From the NCBI RefSeq assembly GCF_007990505.1, contig NZ_AP019822.1:744001-808000 (forward strand): DNA of 64,000 bases. The letters are read 5' to 3'. Shown here piece by piece: positions 18,188 to 27,627 of the stretch. The number at the start of each line of letters is the position of its first letter. Position 1 is the stretch's first letter. A model generated the notes under the pieces. The model was not told the origin of the DNA and did not search any database. It worked only from the letters and a program-made list of their open reading frames with translations. The position numbers and the translations under genes are program-made. Origin of the DNA: Pseudoleptotrichia goodfellowii. GTDB lineage: Bacteria > Fusobacteriota > Fusobacteriia > Fusobacteriales > Leptotrichiaceae.

Positions 18188-19798
18188 ATGGAAAAAAATA
18201 TGAAAAAAAAGTTGTTGCTTCTGGTCGGAATAATTGCAATATTTTCGATATTGTTCTATTATTTCACAAATAAGAAGAAGAGCGACAGTCATGCTCCGAT
18301 AGTATTTAATCTGGGGAGTGATTATAATACTTTAGATCCCCATTTGTTTACAGAAATGATAGCTGCACAGGTAGATTCCACTATTTATGAGGGGTTGCTG
18401 ATACTTGATGAGAAAGATAATTATACAGGAGGAGTAGCCGAAAGTTTTACCGAAACAGGAAATAAAATGATTTTTAAAATCAGAGATAATGCAAAATGGA
18501 GTGACGGAAGTAAAATAACTGCAAAGGATTTTGTGTTTGCATTTAAAAGAGTTCTTAATCCTAAGACGGCAGCTCAATTTTCGGAAATGCTGTTTCCTGT
18601 AAAAAATGCCGAGAAATATTATGAAGGTAAAGTAACAGAAGATGAACTCGGAATAAAATCAATAACTGATAATATACTCGAAATAGAGCTTGAACATCCT
18701 GCCCCTTATTTTAAATATATACTTACATTGCCGATTGCAGTTCCTTTGAAAGAGGAATTTTATAAATCGAGAGAAAACAAATATGCGGTAAAACTTGAAG
18801 ATTTTCTTTTTAACGGACCTTATAAAATAAGCAGTTTGAAAAAAGAGGAAATCCTGCTCGAAAAAAATCCTTATTATTGGAATGCTGATAAAATAAAAAT
18901 TTCCCGCATAAAATATGTTGTATCCAAAAATTTTAAAACAGTAGACGATCTTATAAAAAATAAAGAGCTGGATATGTCAAGAGTGGAAAATTATAATTTG
19001 AAGCAGTATAAGAAAAACGGTACATTAGACACTTTTTCAAACGGGAGAGTATGGTATCTTGACTTTAATTTGGATAACTCATATCTCAAAAACAGAAAAA
19101 TAAGACAGGCGATTTCCCTTGTGATTGACAGAGATAAGTATGTAAAAGAAATCAAAAAAGACGGTTCTGTTGTTGCAAAATCAGCTATAAGCAGTATAAT
19201 CAGCGGATATAACGGAAATTACAGAAAAAATTATCCTGATACTTATTATTTCAAGGACGGAGATGTTGAAAAAGCTAAAAAGCTTTATGAAGAAGGACTG
19301 AAAGAATTAGGAGTAGAAAAAATAAATTTAAGACTTTTGTCGGGAAACTCCGATCCTGAAAGACTTGAAATACAGTTTTTACAGGAAGAGTTAAGGGTCA
19401 AGCTAGGATTGGAAACGGAAGTAACCATAGTTCCTTTTAAAGAAAGACTCACAAAGACAAGAGAAGGAAATTATGATATAGTTTTGAATACATGGTCACC
19501 TAAATATGATGACTCTCTGTCATATTTAGAAAGGTGGAAAAAAGAGGACGGAAAAAATGAGGATATATGGTCAAAAAGAAAATATAATTTACTGGTAAAT
19601 GAAATAGCATCTATGGGATATGCGAAAGAAAGAGACAGAAAAATAAATGAAGCAGAGCGTATATTAATCGATGAGGCTGTAATATCTCCTTTATATTTTT
19701 CTGTGGAAAATCATTATAGAGATTCTGCAATAAAAGGAATTATAAGAAGACCGATTACCGGAATAGCAACATTTAATTACGGATATTTGAAAAAGTAA
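18188..19798 (+). CDS. ABC-type peptide (OppA-like) substrate-binding protein
   Basis: A 536-residue family-5 extracellular solute-binding protein. The N-terminus has a positively charged start and one hydrophobic helix (KKKLLLLVGIIAIFSILFYYF) but no lipobox cysteine, so it is probably membrane-anchored or cleaved by signal peptidase I rather than a lipoprotein. The mature domain shows LGSDYNTLDPHLF, IYEGLLILDEKDNYTGGVAESF and WSDGSKITAKDFVFAFKRVLNPKTAAQFSEML, all classic OppA motifs. No permease or ATPase genes adjoin it, so it must use a transporter encoded elsewhere. It follows metK by 20 bp and may be in the same transcript. A strong terminator follows. Confidence 0.88.
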   Translation: MEKNMKKKLLLLVGIIAIFSILFYYFTNKKKSDSHAPIVFNLGSDYNTLDPHLFTEMIAAQVDSTIYEGLLILDEKDNYTGGVAESFTETGNKMIFKIRDNAKWSDGSKITAKDFVFAFKRVLNPKTAAQFSEMLFPVKNAEKYYEGKVTEDELGIKSITDNILEIELEHPAPYFKYILTLPIAVPLKEEFYKSRENKYAVKLEDFLFNGPYKISSLKKEEILLEKNPYYWNADKIKISRIKYVVSKNFKTVDDLIKNKELDMSRVENYNLKQYKKNGTLDTFSNGRVWYLDFNLDNSYLKNRKIRQAISLVIDRDKYVKEIKKDGSVVAKSAISSIISGYNGNYRKNYPDTYYFKDGDVEKAKKLYEEGLKELGVEKINLRLLSGNSDPERLEIQFLQEELRVKLGLETEVTIVPFKERLTKTREGNYDIVLNTWSPKYDDSLSYLERWKKEDGKNEDIWSKRKYNLLVNEIASMGYAKERDRKINEAERILIDEAVISPLYFSVENHYRDSAIKGIIRRPITGIATFNYGYLKK

Positions 19799-19831
19799 GA
19801 TTGGGATTTTTCAAAATACGAAAGAAAAACT

Positions 19832-19879
19832 TAAAAAAGACTGTAAGATAAAGAAAACTTTATTTTAACGGTCTTTTTT
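19832..19879 (+). terminator. Intrinsic terminator after the OppA-like gene
   Basis: aaaaaagactgt pairs with acggtctttttt (one G-T). The stem is extended by ataaag/ctttat around an aaaa loop. The T6 run serves + strand transcripts and the matching A6 would serve minus-strand ones. Confidence 0.8.
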
Positions 19880-19896
19880 GTTACTTTCAGATTTTA

Positions 19897-19924
19897 AAAT
19901 ATAAAAAAGAGGGCAAAAGCCCTC
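19897..19924 (-). terminator. Displaced terminator of the psuKG operon
   Basis: Read on the minus strand this is gagggc, a tttt loop, gccctc and then six T residues: a textbook intrinsic terminator. It sits 6 bp beyond the left target duplication of the insertion sequence. Without that element it would lie shortly after the psuG stop codon, so it was probably the original psuKG terminator. Confidence 0.72.
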
Positions 19925-19929
19925 ATAAC

Positions 19930-19935
19930 TTATAT
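19930..19935. repeat. Target-site duplication, left (TTATAT)
   Basis: Six-base direct repeat identical to 21666-21671, directly outside the inverted repeats of the insertion sequence. Confidence 0.75.
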
Positions 19936-21665
19936 CCTAAATTTCCGAAGAATTATACATATGAAAAAAGGACATAGAATTAGTCTTTTTCTATAATAAT
20001 TCTTCAGGAAATTTAATATCCATATATTTAAATATTTCTTTCTGTTTCTTTGTTACTTCTCCCAATTTAAGTTTTTCATTACCTCTTTCATAACTTTCTA
20101 TCAAGTCCAATTCATCAAGAAGTTCCTGTGTTGTGTATTTCTTATATAATTCTTTTTCACTCATCTTATTTTTTATATACGATAGCATTACTAATGACAC
20201 GAATGTTACAAATATTTTTCCATCCATTGTAGGTTTTGATGATACTCTTAATCTTCTTGCATCAAGTCGGTCTTTTATATTATGAAATGCTTTCTCTGCT
20301 ACATCTTTTGTCTATATATACTTAATATTTCTCTTGCTTCAAGATTTTCATTACTTATCAAACTGAAATAACCATATTTTTTCATATGTTTTCTATAATA
20401 TCATCTTTGCTACAGCAATTATATTTTCTTTTCAACTTTAATATCGAAATATTTCCTATAGTCTTCGACTCTTTTTTCATTTTCTACATTATTTTCTATA
20501 TCTGTTTTAATTTAATCAGGTATTCTGTAAAATCTTTATCTTCTTTTAAAGCTTTTTCATCATCAAAAACACATACAAGTAAAGATACTTCTTATTTTCC
20601 TTGTCTGTATCGTCCCACATAAGTATTTCTTTTTTACCATATATATTATATTCAGCTATATAATTAGTAAATTTCTTAATATCTTTTACTTTTTTCTATT
20701 CTTTTCTTTTATTATTTTTGATGATGACTTTGTTCCTACAATAAATTTAAATTTATTATTCATGAGTTCATCTATATTGTTTTACTGTAGAATCCTCTAT
20801 CCATCACTAATTTAGGTTTCTTAACTCCTATATACTGAACATCTTTTATTAATCTTCTAACTGTTGACACATCAACAATGTTTCCTGGTAAAACTCTATA
20901 GTAAAAAGGCAATCTTGACTTTTCTCCATACAAAATTGCAAGATTGATTTGTGCTAATGTATCATTTTCCTTATTATATCCGTATCTCATTTGATTAATA
21001 GCTTTTGAATAAGATGATATGCTTGTTGTATCATAAGCCCAATACTCATCTTCTTTCAACTGTTCAGCCTGTAATTTAAAGAAATTGTTTTTTCCGCTTT
21101 CATTTATTTCTGAAAACATTTCACTTATTCTTTGAGAAGTTAGTTCACTTCTGTTAAATGTTTTATGAATTTTACTCCATTTTTCATATCTTGATATAGG
21201 ACTATCTTTTCTAATATCAGATATTGTGCAACAGATAAAATTTCTTTGTACAAATCAGGAAAACATTCTTTAAGATTAGAAGTCAGTCCCAATTTTTTAG
21301 CAATAAGATTTAAAAGCAGATTAGCACCATAAAATTTACGCTTATCATTTTGAGCTTTATTTTCTTCCAATTTCTTTTTTTTGAGTGGAAGTAGGTACAA
21401 TTTGTCCAGTAAGAGGGTCCTTAATACCGATTAATTTTCTTTTAGATTTAGATTTTTTTTCAGATTTATCCCAATAGTTAATAGATTCATAAACATAAGT
21501 TTTATTGTATTTTTTATTATATAGAAAAACTAAAGAAGCCATAAGATTATCACCTATGTATAATTATACATAGAAATAAAGAAAAAGTCAAGAAAAAAAT
21601 GTAGAAAAAAGCAATAAAATTAATCTTTTTTCTACTTCATATGTTTATTTCTTCGGAAATTTAGG
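19936..21665 (-). mobile_element. IS1634-like insertion sequence, decayed
   Basis: A 1730-bp element bounded by 30-bp terminal inverted repeats, 19936-19965 and 21636-21665, which match at 28 of 30 positions and begin CCTAAATTTCCGAAGAA. TTATAT direct repeats flank it. The single transposase frame on the minus strand is broken by several frameshifts. The right end abuts the psuG stop codon exactly. The intact repeats and target duplication argue for a single insertion that later lost activity by point mutation. The family name rests on transposase similarity recognised by eye (IS4-superfamily, IS1634 group). Confidence 0.82.
19991..21542 (-). pseudogene. IS1634-family transposase, multiply frameshifted
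   Basis: The N-terminus is MASLVFLYNKKYNKTYVYESINYW, typical of this group. The reading frame breaks near 21375-21382 (an eight-T run), again near 21145 (a TAA interrupts ...HLTEVN, and the next frame resumes as LTSQRISEMFSEI), and again near 20785 after ...VMDRGFYSK. More breaks occur between 20228 and 20770, with the C-terminal piece (19991-20227) ending KYMDIKFPEELL. The DDE-type segments survive as fragments, for example EDEYWAYDTTSISSYS and LPFYYRVLPGNIVD. It cannot encode an active protein. Confidence 0.85.
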
Positions 21666-21671
21666 TTATAT
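21666..21671. repeat. Target-site duplication, right (TTATAT)
   Basis: Second copy of the six-base direct repeat. The next three bases (21672-21674) are the psuG stop codon on the minus strand. Confidence 0.75.
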
Positions 21672-22595
21672 CTATTTTCCTAAATTAGACAATTCTTTTG
21701 CGATTTCAGTAGCAAGTTTTGTATTATTGAATACAAGTTTAATGTTTGCTTCCAAACTTGATCCGCCTGTTAATTTCTGAATTTTATCGAGTAAGAAAGG
21801 TGTAGATGCTTTTCCTTTTATTCCTAATTTTTCAGCTTCTTCAACAGCATCATTGATAACTTTGGAAATAACATTATTATCCATTGAATATTCTTCAGGA
21901 ATAGGATTTGCTATAACTACTCCTCCTTTTAAGCCTAATTTCCATTTTGTATTAAGTATTTCTGCAAATTCTTTAGGGGTATCAATAGCATAGTCAAGAT
22001 TAAATCCGCTGTTTCTCGTATAAAAAGCCGGCAATTCTTTAGTTTTATATCCTAAAACGGGAACTCCGTTAGTTTCTAAATATTCCAGTGTCAATCCTAA
22101 ATCAAGGATAGATTTTGCTCCTGCACAGATAACCGCTACATTTGTATTGGAAAGTTCCTGTAAATCGGCAGAAATGTCCATAGTATGTTCAGCACCTCTG
22201 TGAACTCCTCCGATTCCTCCTGTTGCAAAGATTTTGATTCCTGCCATATTTGCTATGATCATAGTAGAAGCAACAGTTGTTGCACCGTTTAATTTATTTG
22301 CCACAATGTACGGAATATCTCTTCTGCTGACTTTAATAACTTTTTCCCCTTCTTTTCCTAGAAGCTTGATTTCCTGAGGAGATAATCCTACTTTGAGTTT
22401 TCCGCCTATAATAGCAATAGTTGCAGGAATTCCTCCGTTTTCTCTCACGATACTCTCAACTTTTAATGCAGTTTTGGCATTTTGAGGATAAGGCATTCCG
22501 TGAGAAATGATAGTAGATTCCAAAGCTACTACAGGTTGATTATTTTTCAGGGCATTTTGTACTTCTTCGCTTATTTCAAGATATTTTTCAAACAT
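21672..22595 (-). CDS. psuG: Pseudouridine-5'-phosphate glycosidase
   Basis: A 307-residue PsuG that reversibly splits pseudouridine 5'-phosphate into uracil and ribose 5-phosphate. It shows the family N-terminus VVALESTIISHGMPYPQN, GLSPQEIKLLG, the manganese/active-site stretch TTVASTMIIANMAGIKIFATGGIGGVHRGAEHTMDISADLQEL, and VICAGAKSILDLGLTLEYLETNGVPVLGY. The start codon touches the stop codon of the kinase gene with no gap, so the two are coupled. The insertion sequence lies immediately after its stop. The kinase and glycosidase together form a complete pseudouridine salvage route. Confidence 0.94.
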   Translation of the reverse strand: MFEKYLEISEEVQNALKNNQPVVALESTIISHGMPYPQNAKTALKVESIVRENGGIPATIAIIGGKLKVGLSPQEIKLLGKEGEKVIKVSRRDIPYIVANKLNGATTVASTMIIANMAGIKIFATGGIGGVHRGAEHTMDISADLQELSNTNVAVICAGAKSILDLGLTLEYLETNGVPVLGYKTKELPAFYTRNSGFNLDYAIDTPKEFAEILNTKWKLGLKGGVVIANPIPEEYSMDNNVISKVINDAVEEAEKLGIKGKASTPFLLDKIQKLTGGSSLEANIKLVFNNTKLATEIAKELSNLGK

Positions 22596-23687
22596 TTATA
22601 TTTCCATCTCCTTAATAATATTTTCTACATTTTTAACACTTATATGATCGCTTACTGTTTTTTCATTCAATGAAGTAAGGATAGCAGCTCCCAAACCGAA
22701 TTTTGAAGCTTCTTCTATATCATAATCATTGTATTCTCCGTATGCCAGTCCAGCAACAAAGGCATCTCCCGCTCCTGTGGAGCTTACAGTATTTATTCTC
22801 GGTATTTTTATAATTCCCTGTTTATCCTGAGTCATATAAAATACTCCTTTTGCTCCTAAAGAAATAAGGACTTTTTTAACTCCTTTGTGAAGGAAGTATT
22901 CTCCTGCTCTTTCAAGATCGTCATTACTGTAAATTGTGATACCTGATAAAATTTCCGCTTCAAGTTTATTAGGCTTTATAGTATGGAATCTTCCTATAAA
23001 TTCTTTTGCTTTTAACGATTTTTTTGTAGAGACCGTATCAAGTATAAGGTTAGGTTTTCTTCTTAAGAAAGCAATGTATCTCAATGCTTCTTCTTCCAAA
23101 TTTGTATCCAACACAAGAAGTTTTGCATTAGTTATTTTTTTTCTTATTGTTTCCAAAAATTCAGGAGTAATATTTTTACATATATCTGTAGATGAAACTG
23201 CCATTTCCATTTCTTTATCGTCGTTTAAGATAGATACATACATTGATGTCTGCTGATTTTTCAAAAATAACGAATCGGAAATATCAAGATTTTGATTATT
23301 CAAATATTCTTTAATGTTTTTTCCGTATATGTCATCTCCCAAAGCTGTTACAAATTTTGAATTTATCCCCAATTTATTTATATTTTCCGCAATATTTTTT
23401 CCAACACCGCCGAAAGAAATAGTGACCGAACCGGGATTTGAATCGTAACGTACAACAGTACTGTAAGATTTACCCTGAATATCCACATTCGTTCCCCCGA
23501 TAGTAAGAATGTAAGGATCTTCATTAATGATGTATTTTTTTCCCAAAATAATACCTTTTTTCATAAGATTACTTATGTGAACGGCGATGGAAGTTCTCGC
23601 ACAATTTAACGTAGCTGCGATTTCTTCCTGAGTAATGAGGGGATTTTCTTTGATTAAATTAATAATCTGCTTTTCACGTTCTGTCAT
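22596..23687 (-). CDS. psuK: HTH-PfkB pseudouridine kinase
   Basis: 363 residues in two parts. Residues 1-55 form a winged helix-turn-helix (TEREKQIINLIKENPLITQEEIAATLNCARTSIAVHISNLMKKGII). Residues 60-360 are a PfkB/ribokinase-family kinase with GGTNVDIQGKS, SFGGVGKNIAENINKLG and the catalytic SSTGAGDAFVAGLAYG. The neighbouring psuG identifies the substrate as pseudouridine. The fused DNA-binding domain suggests that it may also autoregulate the operon, which is inference. Two consensus-like promoters lie upstream on the same strand. Confidence 0.88.
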   Translation of the reverse strand: MTEREKQIINLIKENPLITQEEIAATLNCARTSIAVHISNLMKKGIILGKKYIINEDPYILTIGGTNVDIQGKSYSTVVRYDSNPGSVTISFGGVGKNIAENINKLGINSKFVTALGDDIYGKNIKEYLNNQNLDISDSLFLKNQQTSMYVSILNDDKEMEMAVSSTDICKNITPEFLETIRKKITNAKLLVLDTNLEEEALRYIAFLRRKPNLILDTVSTKKSLKAKEFIGRFHTIKPNKLEAEILSGITIYSNDDLERAGEYFLHKGVKKVLISLGAKGVFYMTQDKQGIIKIPRINTVSSTGAGDAFVAGLAYGEYNDYDIEEASKFGLGAAILTSLNEKTVSDHISVKNVENIIKEMEI

Positions 23688-23790
23688 TTTTGTTTTTCCT
23701 TTCTTTTCATAAAATTAAAATCTATTTCAATAAAAACCTATTTTCTTAAACTTAAATAAAGCAACTTTAATTATGTTTACCGATACTTGA

Positions 23791-23819
23791 ATAATACTAT
23801 ATAAAACTGCAAAAGTCAA
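23791..23819 (-). promoter_or_regulatory. Second promoter for psuKG
   Basis: On the minus strand: TTGACT, a 17-bp spacer, then TATTAT, about 104 bp before the psuK start and downstream of a stronger promoter. Confidence 0.5.
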
Positions 23820-23852
23820 TATTTCTAAACAACTTTTTTCACTTTTAAATAA

Positions 23853-23880
23853 ATTATACCTTATTAATGTCAGTTGTCAA
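23853..23880 (-). promoter_or_regulatory. Consensus promoter for psuKG
   Basis: On the minus strand: TTGACA, a 16-bp spacer, then TATAAT. The 321-bp gap 23688-24008 is thus a divergent regulatory region between psuK and polA, with no further gene seen. Confidence 0.75.
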
Positions 23881-23960
23881 GAGATTTGAAGCAATATTTT
23901 CGAATTTTTTTTAAAAAAAGTTGAAAAAGAAAAATAAGTATAACAGTCCCCCTTTAAATA

Positions 23961-23969
23961 TGATATAAT
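23961..23969 (+). promoter_or_regulatory. Extended -10 for polA
   Basis: TGATATAAT, an extended -10 element (TG-n-TATAAT) 40 bp before the polA start. No clear -35 precedes it. Confidence 0.5.
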
Positions 23970-24008
23970 ACAAAAAATAGAGAAAGATTTAAAAATGAGA
24001 GGAAATAT

Positions 24009-26717
24009 ATGAAAAAAGCGGTAATACTTGATACGAGTGCTGTTATGTACAGAACACATTTTGCACTTATGGGAATGAGAAATTCCAAAGGAATGGCGAC
24101 AGGGGCAACTTACGGTTTTGTGAACACTCTTGAAGGAATAATAAAAGAGTTTAATCCCGATTATCTGGTTGCATGTCTTGATATAAAAAGAAGTGAACTT
24201 AAAAGATCTGAGGAACTTGAAACATATAAGGCTCACAGAGAAAGTATGCCCGATGATTTGGTAGCTCAGCAGGATATGATTATGTCCGTTCTTGACAGCT
24301 ATAAAATACCTAAATATAAAATAAACGGCTATGAAGCCGATGATGTAATAGCTACTCTTGCTACAAAATTTTCCGAAGATAAAGAAGAGGAAATAGAAGT
24401 ATATATAGTGACCGGAGATAAAGATTTGGCACAGCTCGTAAACGGTAAGATAAATATAGCTTTATTGGGAAAAGGAGATAAAAAATCTTTATTCAGATAT
24501 ATAAGAAATGATAATGATGTTATAGAGTATTTAGGGGTTACTCCCGATAAAATACCGGATTTATTCGGATTAATGGGGGATAGTTCCGACGGAATACCGG
24601 GAGTTTCGGGAATAGGTCCTAAAACAGGGGTAGAACTTATTTTAAAATACGGTAATTTGGAAAGTCTTTATGAAAATATTGACGAGATAAAAGGGAAAAG
24701 AAAAGAAAAACTTATAGAAGATAAGGAAAAAGCTTTTCTCAGCAGAAAACTCGCAACAGTACACAGAAATATCGAAATGGAATATGATAAAGATAAACTG
24801 AAAATGGAAAGTAAAGATACGGAGAAACTGCTTTCAATATATAGAACAATGGAATTTAAAAAATTTGCAGCAACAATCGAAAATGAAATGAAAAAACAGG
24901 GGAAAGCCGTAAATGATGAAAGTAACGGTAAAATTTCTCTTTTCGGAGGAATAGTTAATCATCCCGATGCCTCTGATAACAAGATTTCTAATGAAAATAG
25001 ACAAACTGAAGATAAAACAACCAGAGAAAAGATTGAATGGTCTGACGCGGAAAATGTTTTAAACGGAATGAAAGAGGAAGTATCGATTTTCGGAAATGAA
25101 TTCGGATTTGCAATATGCGACGGTGAAAGAAATATTGTATTGCTGAATCATGAAAATACCGATTACGGCTCGATAAATAAAGTGTATGAAAAATTAAAAG
25201 AAAAGTCCGTAATAGGTTATAATATAAAAGAATACCTGAAAAAAGGTATGGGATATAGACAGTATTTTGATATAATGCTTGCCTGGTATGTTTTAGGGAC
25301 TGAAAGCTCTCAAGATTTGGAAAATATCATTTTTTCCGAATTGGGAGTAAATCTTGAAAAATTTGAAGAGCAGTTTAAAAAGCGAAAACCTGAAGAAATA
25401 AGTGAAGAAGAGAAAACTCAATTTTTATGGGAAAGAGCCTTTTATGTAAAAGAACTGAAAGAAATATTGGAAAATAGATTGAAAAGTGAAGACCTGACAA
25501 ATGTTTTTGAAAATCTTGAAAATAAACTTGTGCCCGTATTGGCAAGTATGGAAATGTATGGAATAAAAATTAATAAAGAATATTTTGAAAATTATAAAAA
25601 AGAATTGCAGGAAAATATTGAAAAACTTGAAGGAGAGATATATTCTCTTTCGGGAGAGGCTTTTAATATAGGATCGCCTAAACAGTTGGCAGAAATATTA
25701 TTCGATAAAATGGGGATAGAGCCTGTGAAAAAAACGAAAACGGGATATTCTACAGATGTGGAAGTATTGGAAGAACTGGCTTTAAGAGGAATAGAAATAG
25801 CGGAAAAACTTCTTGAATACAGAGGATTTACAAAACTGCTTTCCACTTATGTAGAGCCGTTGCCGAAGTTGGCAGACGAAAAAGACAGAATACACACTAC
25901 ATTTAATCAGAACGGTACATCTACAGGAAGACTTTCTTCAACAAATCCGAATATTCAAAATATTCCCGTGAGAACAGATGAAGGGATAAAAATAAGAAAA
26001 GGATTTATTTCGGAAGAGGGTTGGAGCCTTGTATCTTTTGATTATTCACAAATAGAATTGAGAGTTTTGGCAGAATTGTCTAAAGATGAGAATTTGGTAC
26101 TTGCATATAAAAAAGACAAAGATTTGCATGATTTGACAGCGAGAAAAATATTTTTTAAAGCTGATGAAGAACAGGTTACGAGAGAAGAAAGAAGCATAGC
26201 AAAGGTTATAAATTTCAGTATTTTATACGGAAAAACTCCTTTCGGATTGTCGAAAGAGCTGAAAATACCTGTGGCAGATGCTTCGTTATATATAAAAACT
26301 TATTTTGAGCAGTATCCGAAAGTAAAAAGATTCCTCGAAAATATTTTGGAAAATGCAAAATTGAACGGATTTGTGGAAACACTATACGGGACAAGAAGAT
26401 ATATAAAAGGAATAAATTCAAGTAATAAAAATTTACAGGCACAGGCAAACAGAATGGCTGTAAACACTGTTGTTCAAGGAACAGCTGCAAACATTATAAA
26501 AAAAGTAATGATAAAACTGTATGATGAGTTTAAAAATAAGGATGATATAAAAATGTTGCTTCAAGTACACGATGAACTTATTTTTGAAGTGAAAGACGAT
26601 GCAATAGAAAAATATACAGATAAAATCAAAGAAATAATGGAAAATACTGTAAATTTTGAAGACATAAAATTAAGTGCAAACGGATCTGTGGCGAAGGATT
26701 GGGGGGCATTGAAATAA
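24009..26717 (+). CDS. polA: DNA polymerase I
   Basis: A 902-residue DNA polymerase I for Okazaki-fragment maturation and repair. Residues 1 to about 290 form the 5' nuclease (LDTSAVMYRTHFAL, GYEADDVIATLA, VTGDKDLAQLV, GLMGDSSDGIPGVSGIGPKT). The middle third occupies the 3'-5' exonuclease position but shows no DxE metal-binding pair (EEVSIFGNEFGFAICDGE), so proofreading is probably lost. The polymerase domain has motif A DYSQIELRVLAELS, motif B RSIAKVINFSILYGKTPFGLS and motif C QVHDELIFEV. An extended -10 promoter lies just upstream. Confidence 0.95.
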   Translation: MKKAVILDTSAVMYRTHFALMGMRNSKGMATGATYGFVNTLEGIIKEFNPDYLVACLDIKRSELKRSEELETYKAHRESMPDDLVAQQDMIMSVLDSYKIPKYKINGYEADDVIATLATKFSEDKEEEIEVYIVTGDKDLAQLVNGKINIALLGKGDKKSLFRYIRNDNDVIEYLGVTPDKIPDLFGLMGDSSDGIPGVSGIGPKTGVELILKYGNLESLYENIDEIKGKRKEKLIEDKEKAFLSRKLATVHRNIEMEYDKDKLKMESKDTEKLLSIYRTMEFKKFAATIENEMKKQGKAVNDESNGKISLFGGIVNHPDASDNKISNENRQTEDKTTREKIEWSDAENVLNGMKEEVSIFGNEFGFAICDGERNIVLLNHENTDYGSINKVYEKLKEKSVIGYNIKEYLKKGMGYRQYFDIMLAWYVLGTESSQDLENIIFSELGVNLEKFEEQFKKRKPEEISEEEKTQFLWERAFYVKELKEILENRLKSEDLTNVFENLENKLVPVLASMEMYGIKINKEYFENYKKELQENIEKLEGEIYSLSGEAFNIGSPKQLAEILFDKMGIEPVKKTKTGYSTDVEVLEELALRGIEIAEKLLEYRGFTKLLSTYVEPLPKLADEKDRIHTTFNQNGTSTGRLSSTNPNIQNIPVRTDEGIKIRKGFISEEGWSLVSFDYSQIELRVLAELSKDENLVLAYKKDKDLHDLTARKIFFKADEEQVTREERSIAKVINFSILYGKTPFGLSKELKIPVADASLYIKTYFEQYPKVKRFLENILENAKLNGFVETLYGTRRYIKGINSSNKNLQAQANRMAVNTVVQGTAANIIKKVMIKLYDEFKNKDDIKMLLQVHDELIFEVKDDAIEKYTDKIKEIMENTVNFEDIKLSANGSVAKDWGALK

Positions 26718-26916
26718 TGTTTGTTGAGGGATCGTTGACATTCTAATACTCTTGTTGACAGCATTTTACGCGACTTTGTTGACTGGGAAAATATAGTAAG
26801 GGGATATTTTTACTCACTGACACATTTTTTAGTTGTAAAATTCAAAAGTCGGGTAAGAAGTTAAAATCGGAATTGGCAGACAGCAATTATAATTATGGAA
26901 AGGAATAAATTTTAAA

Positions 26917-27627
26917 GTGGGACATAAAGGAAAATTGGAAAATTATTTAAAAGGAGTAAAAGACGGATTGGGGATAGGTATAGCCTATATTCCGTCAGGG
27001 ATGACATTAGGACTGATTTCAAACAGTTTCGGAATGAAATCGATATTAATGGCATTGATGTCATTGACTTTGTATGCGGGAAGTGCTCAGACGATATTGT
27101 TGAAAGCATTGTATATATCAAAATCGACTTTTATAGAAATAGCAGTTTCTGTATTTATGATTAATTTGAGATATTCTTTGCTGAACTTAATAATATACAG
27201 AGAAATCAAAAATCATACTACATTGGGAGAAAGAATCTTCGTAGGATTGGGACTTACAGATGAAACTGTAGCTTATTTGAGAATAAGAAAGGCTAAAAAT
27301 CCTTATTATATAAAGGGAGTAAACACTCTTCCCTATTTACTTTTCGGTGCCGGATCGGTAATAGGAAGTTTATTCGGAGATTTAATACCGGAAATCTTTT
27401 CTGCAAGCATGAATTTTATATTGTATGCAGCATTTTTAAGCCTTCTTGTAAGTGCCCTGAAAGCGAATTTTAAATATATAAAAGTCGTACTGATAGTTAT
27501 AGTATTTAAAAAAATATTTGAATATATACCCGTAAGTAACGGATGGGCCATGATTTTTATTATGTTTTTATCGAGTTTGGTATATGCTCTTATGACTTAT
27601 AAAGAAGGAGTGAAGGAAAATGAATAA
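26917..27627 (+). CDS. azlC: AzlC-family branched-chain amino-acid exporter, large subunit
   Basis: 236 residues starting at GTG with ggaaagga 16 bases upstream. It shows the AzlC family opening GLGIGIAYIPSGMTLGLISNSFG, SLTLYAGSAQTILLKAL and the NLRYSLLNLIIYREI motif. With AzlD it forms a two-subunit exporter of branched-chain amino acids or their analogues. The 3' end overlaps azlD by 8 bp. The start could be further downstream, but the visible one gives the expected length. Confidence 0.87.
   Translation: MGHKGKLENYLKGVKDGLGIGIAYIPSGMTLGLISNSFGMKSILMALMSLTLYAGSAQTILLKALYISKSTFIEIAVSVFMINLRYSLLNLIIYREIKNHTTLGERIFVGLGLTDETVAYLRIRKAKNPYYIKGVNTLPYLLFGAGSVIGSLFGDLIPEIFSASMNFILYAAFLSLLVSALKANFKYIKVVLIVIVFKKIFEYIPVSNGWAMIFIMFLSSLVYALMTYKEGVKENE

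Noticed and set aside
20386-20622. Plus-strand open frame of 78 codons inside the insertion sequence
   Set aside because: It is antisense to the transposase remnants, has no ribosome site and is rich in Phe/Ser/Tyr as expected from a reversed AT-rich coding strand.
26722-26785. Four spaced ttgttga/cgttgac motifs after polA, possible direct-repeat array or operators
   Set aside because: Spacing is irregular, the units are short and -35-like, and no matching -10 or dyad was found; chance is sufficient.
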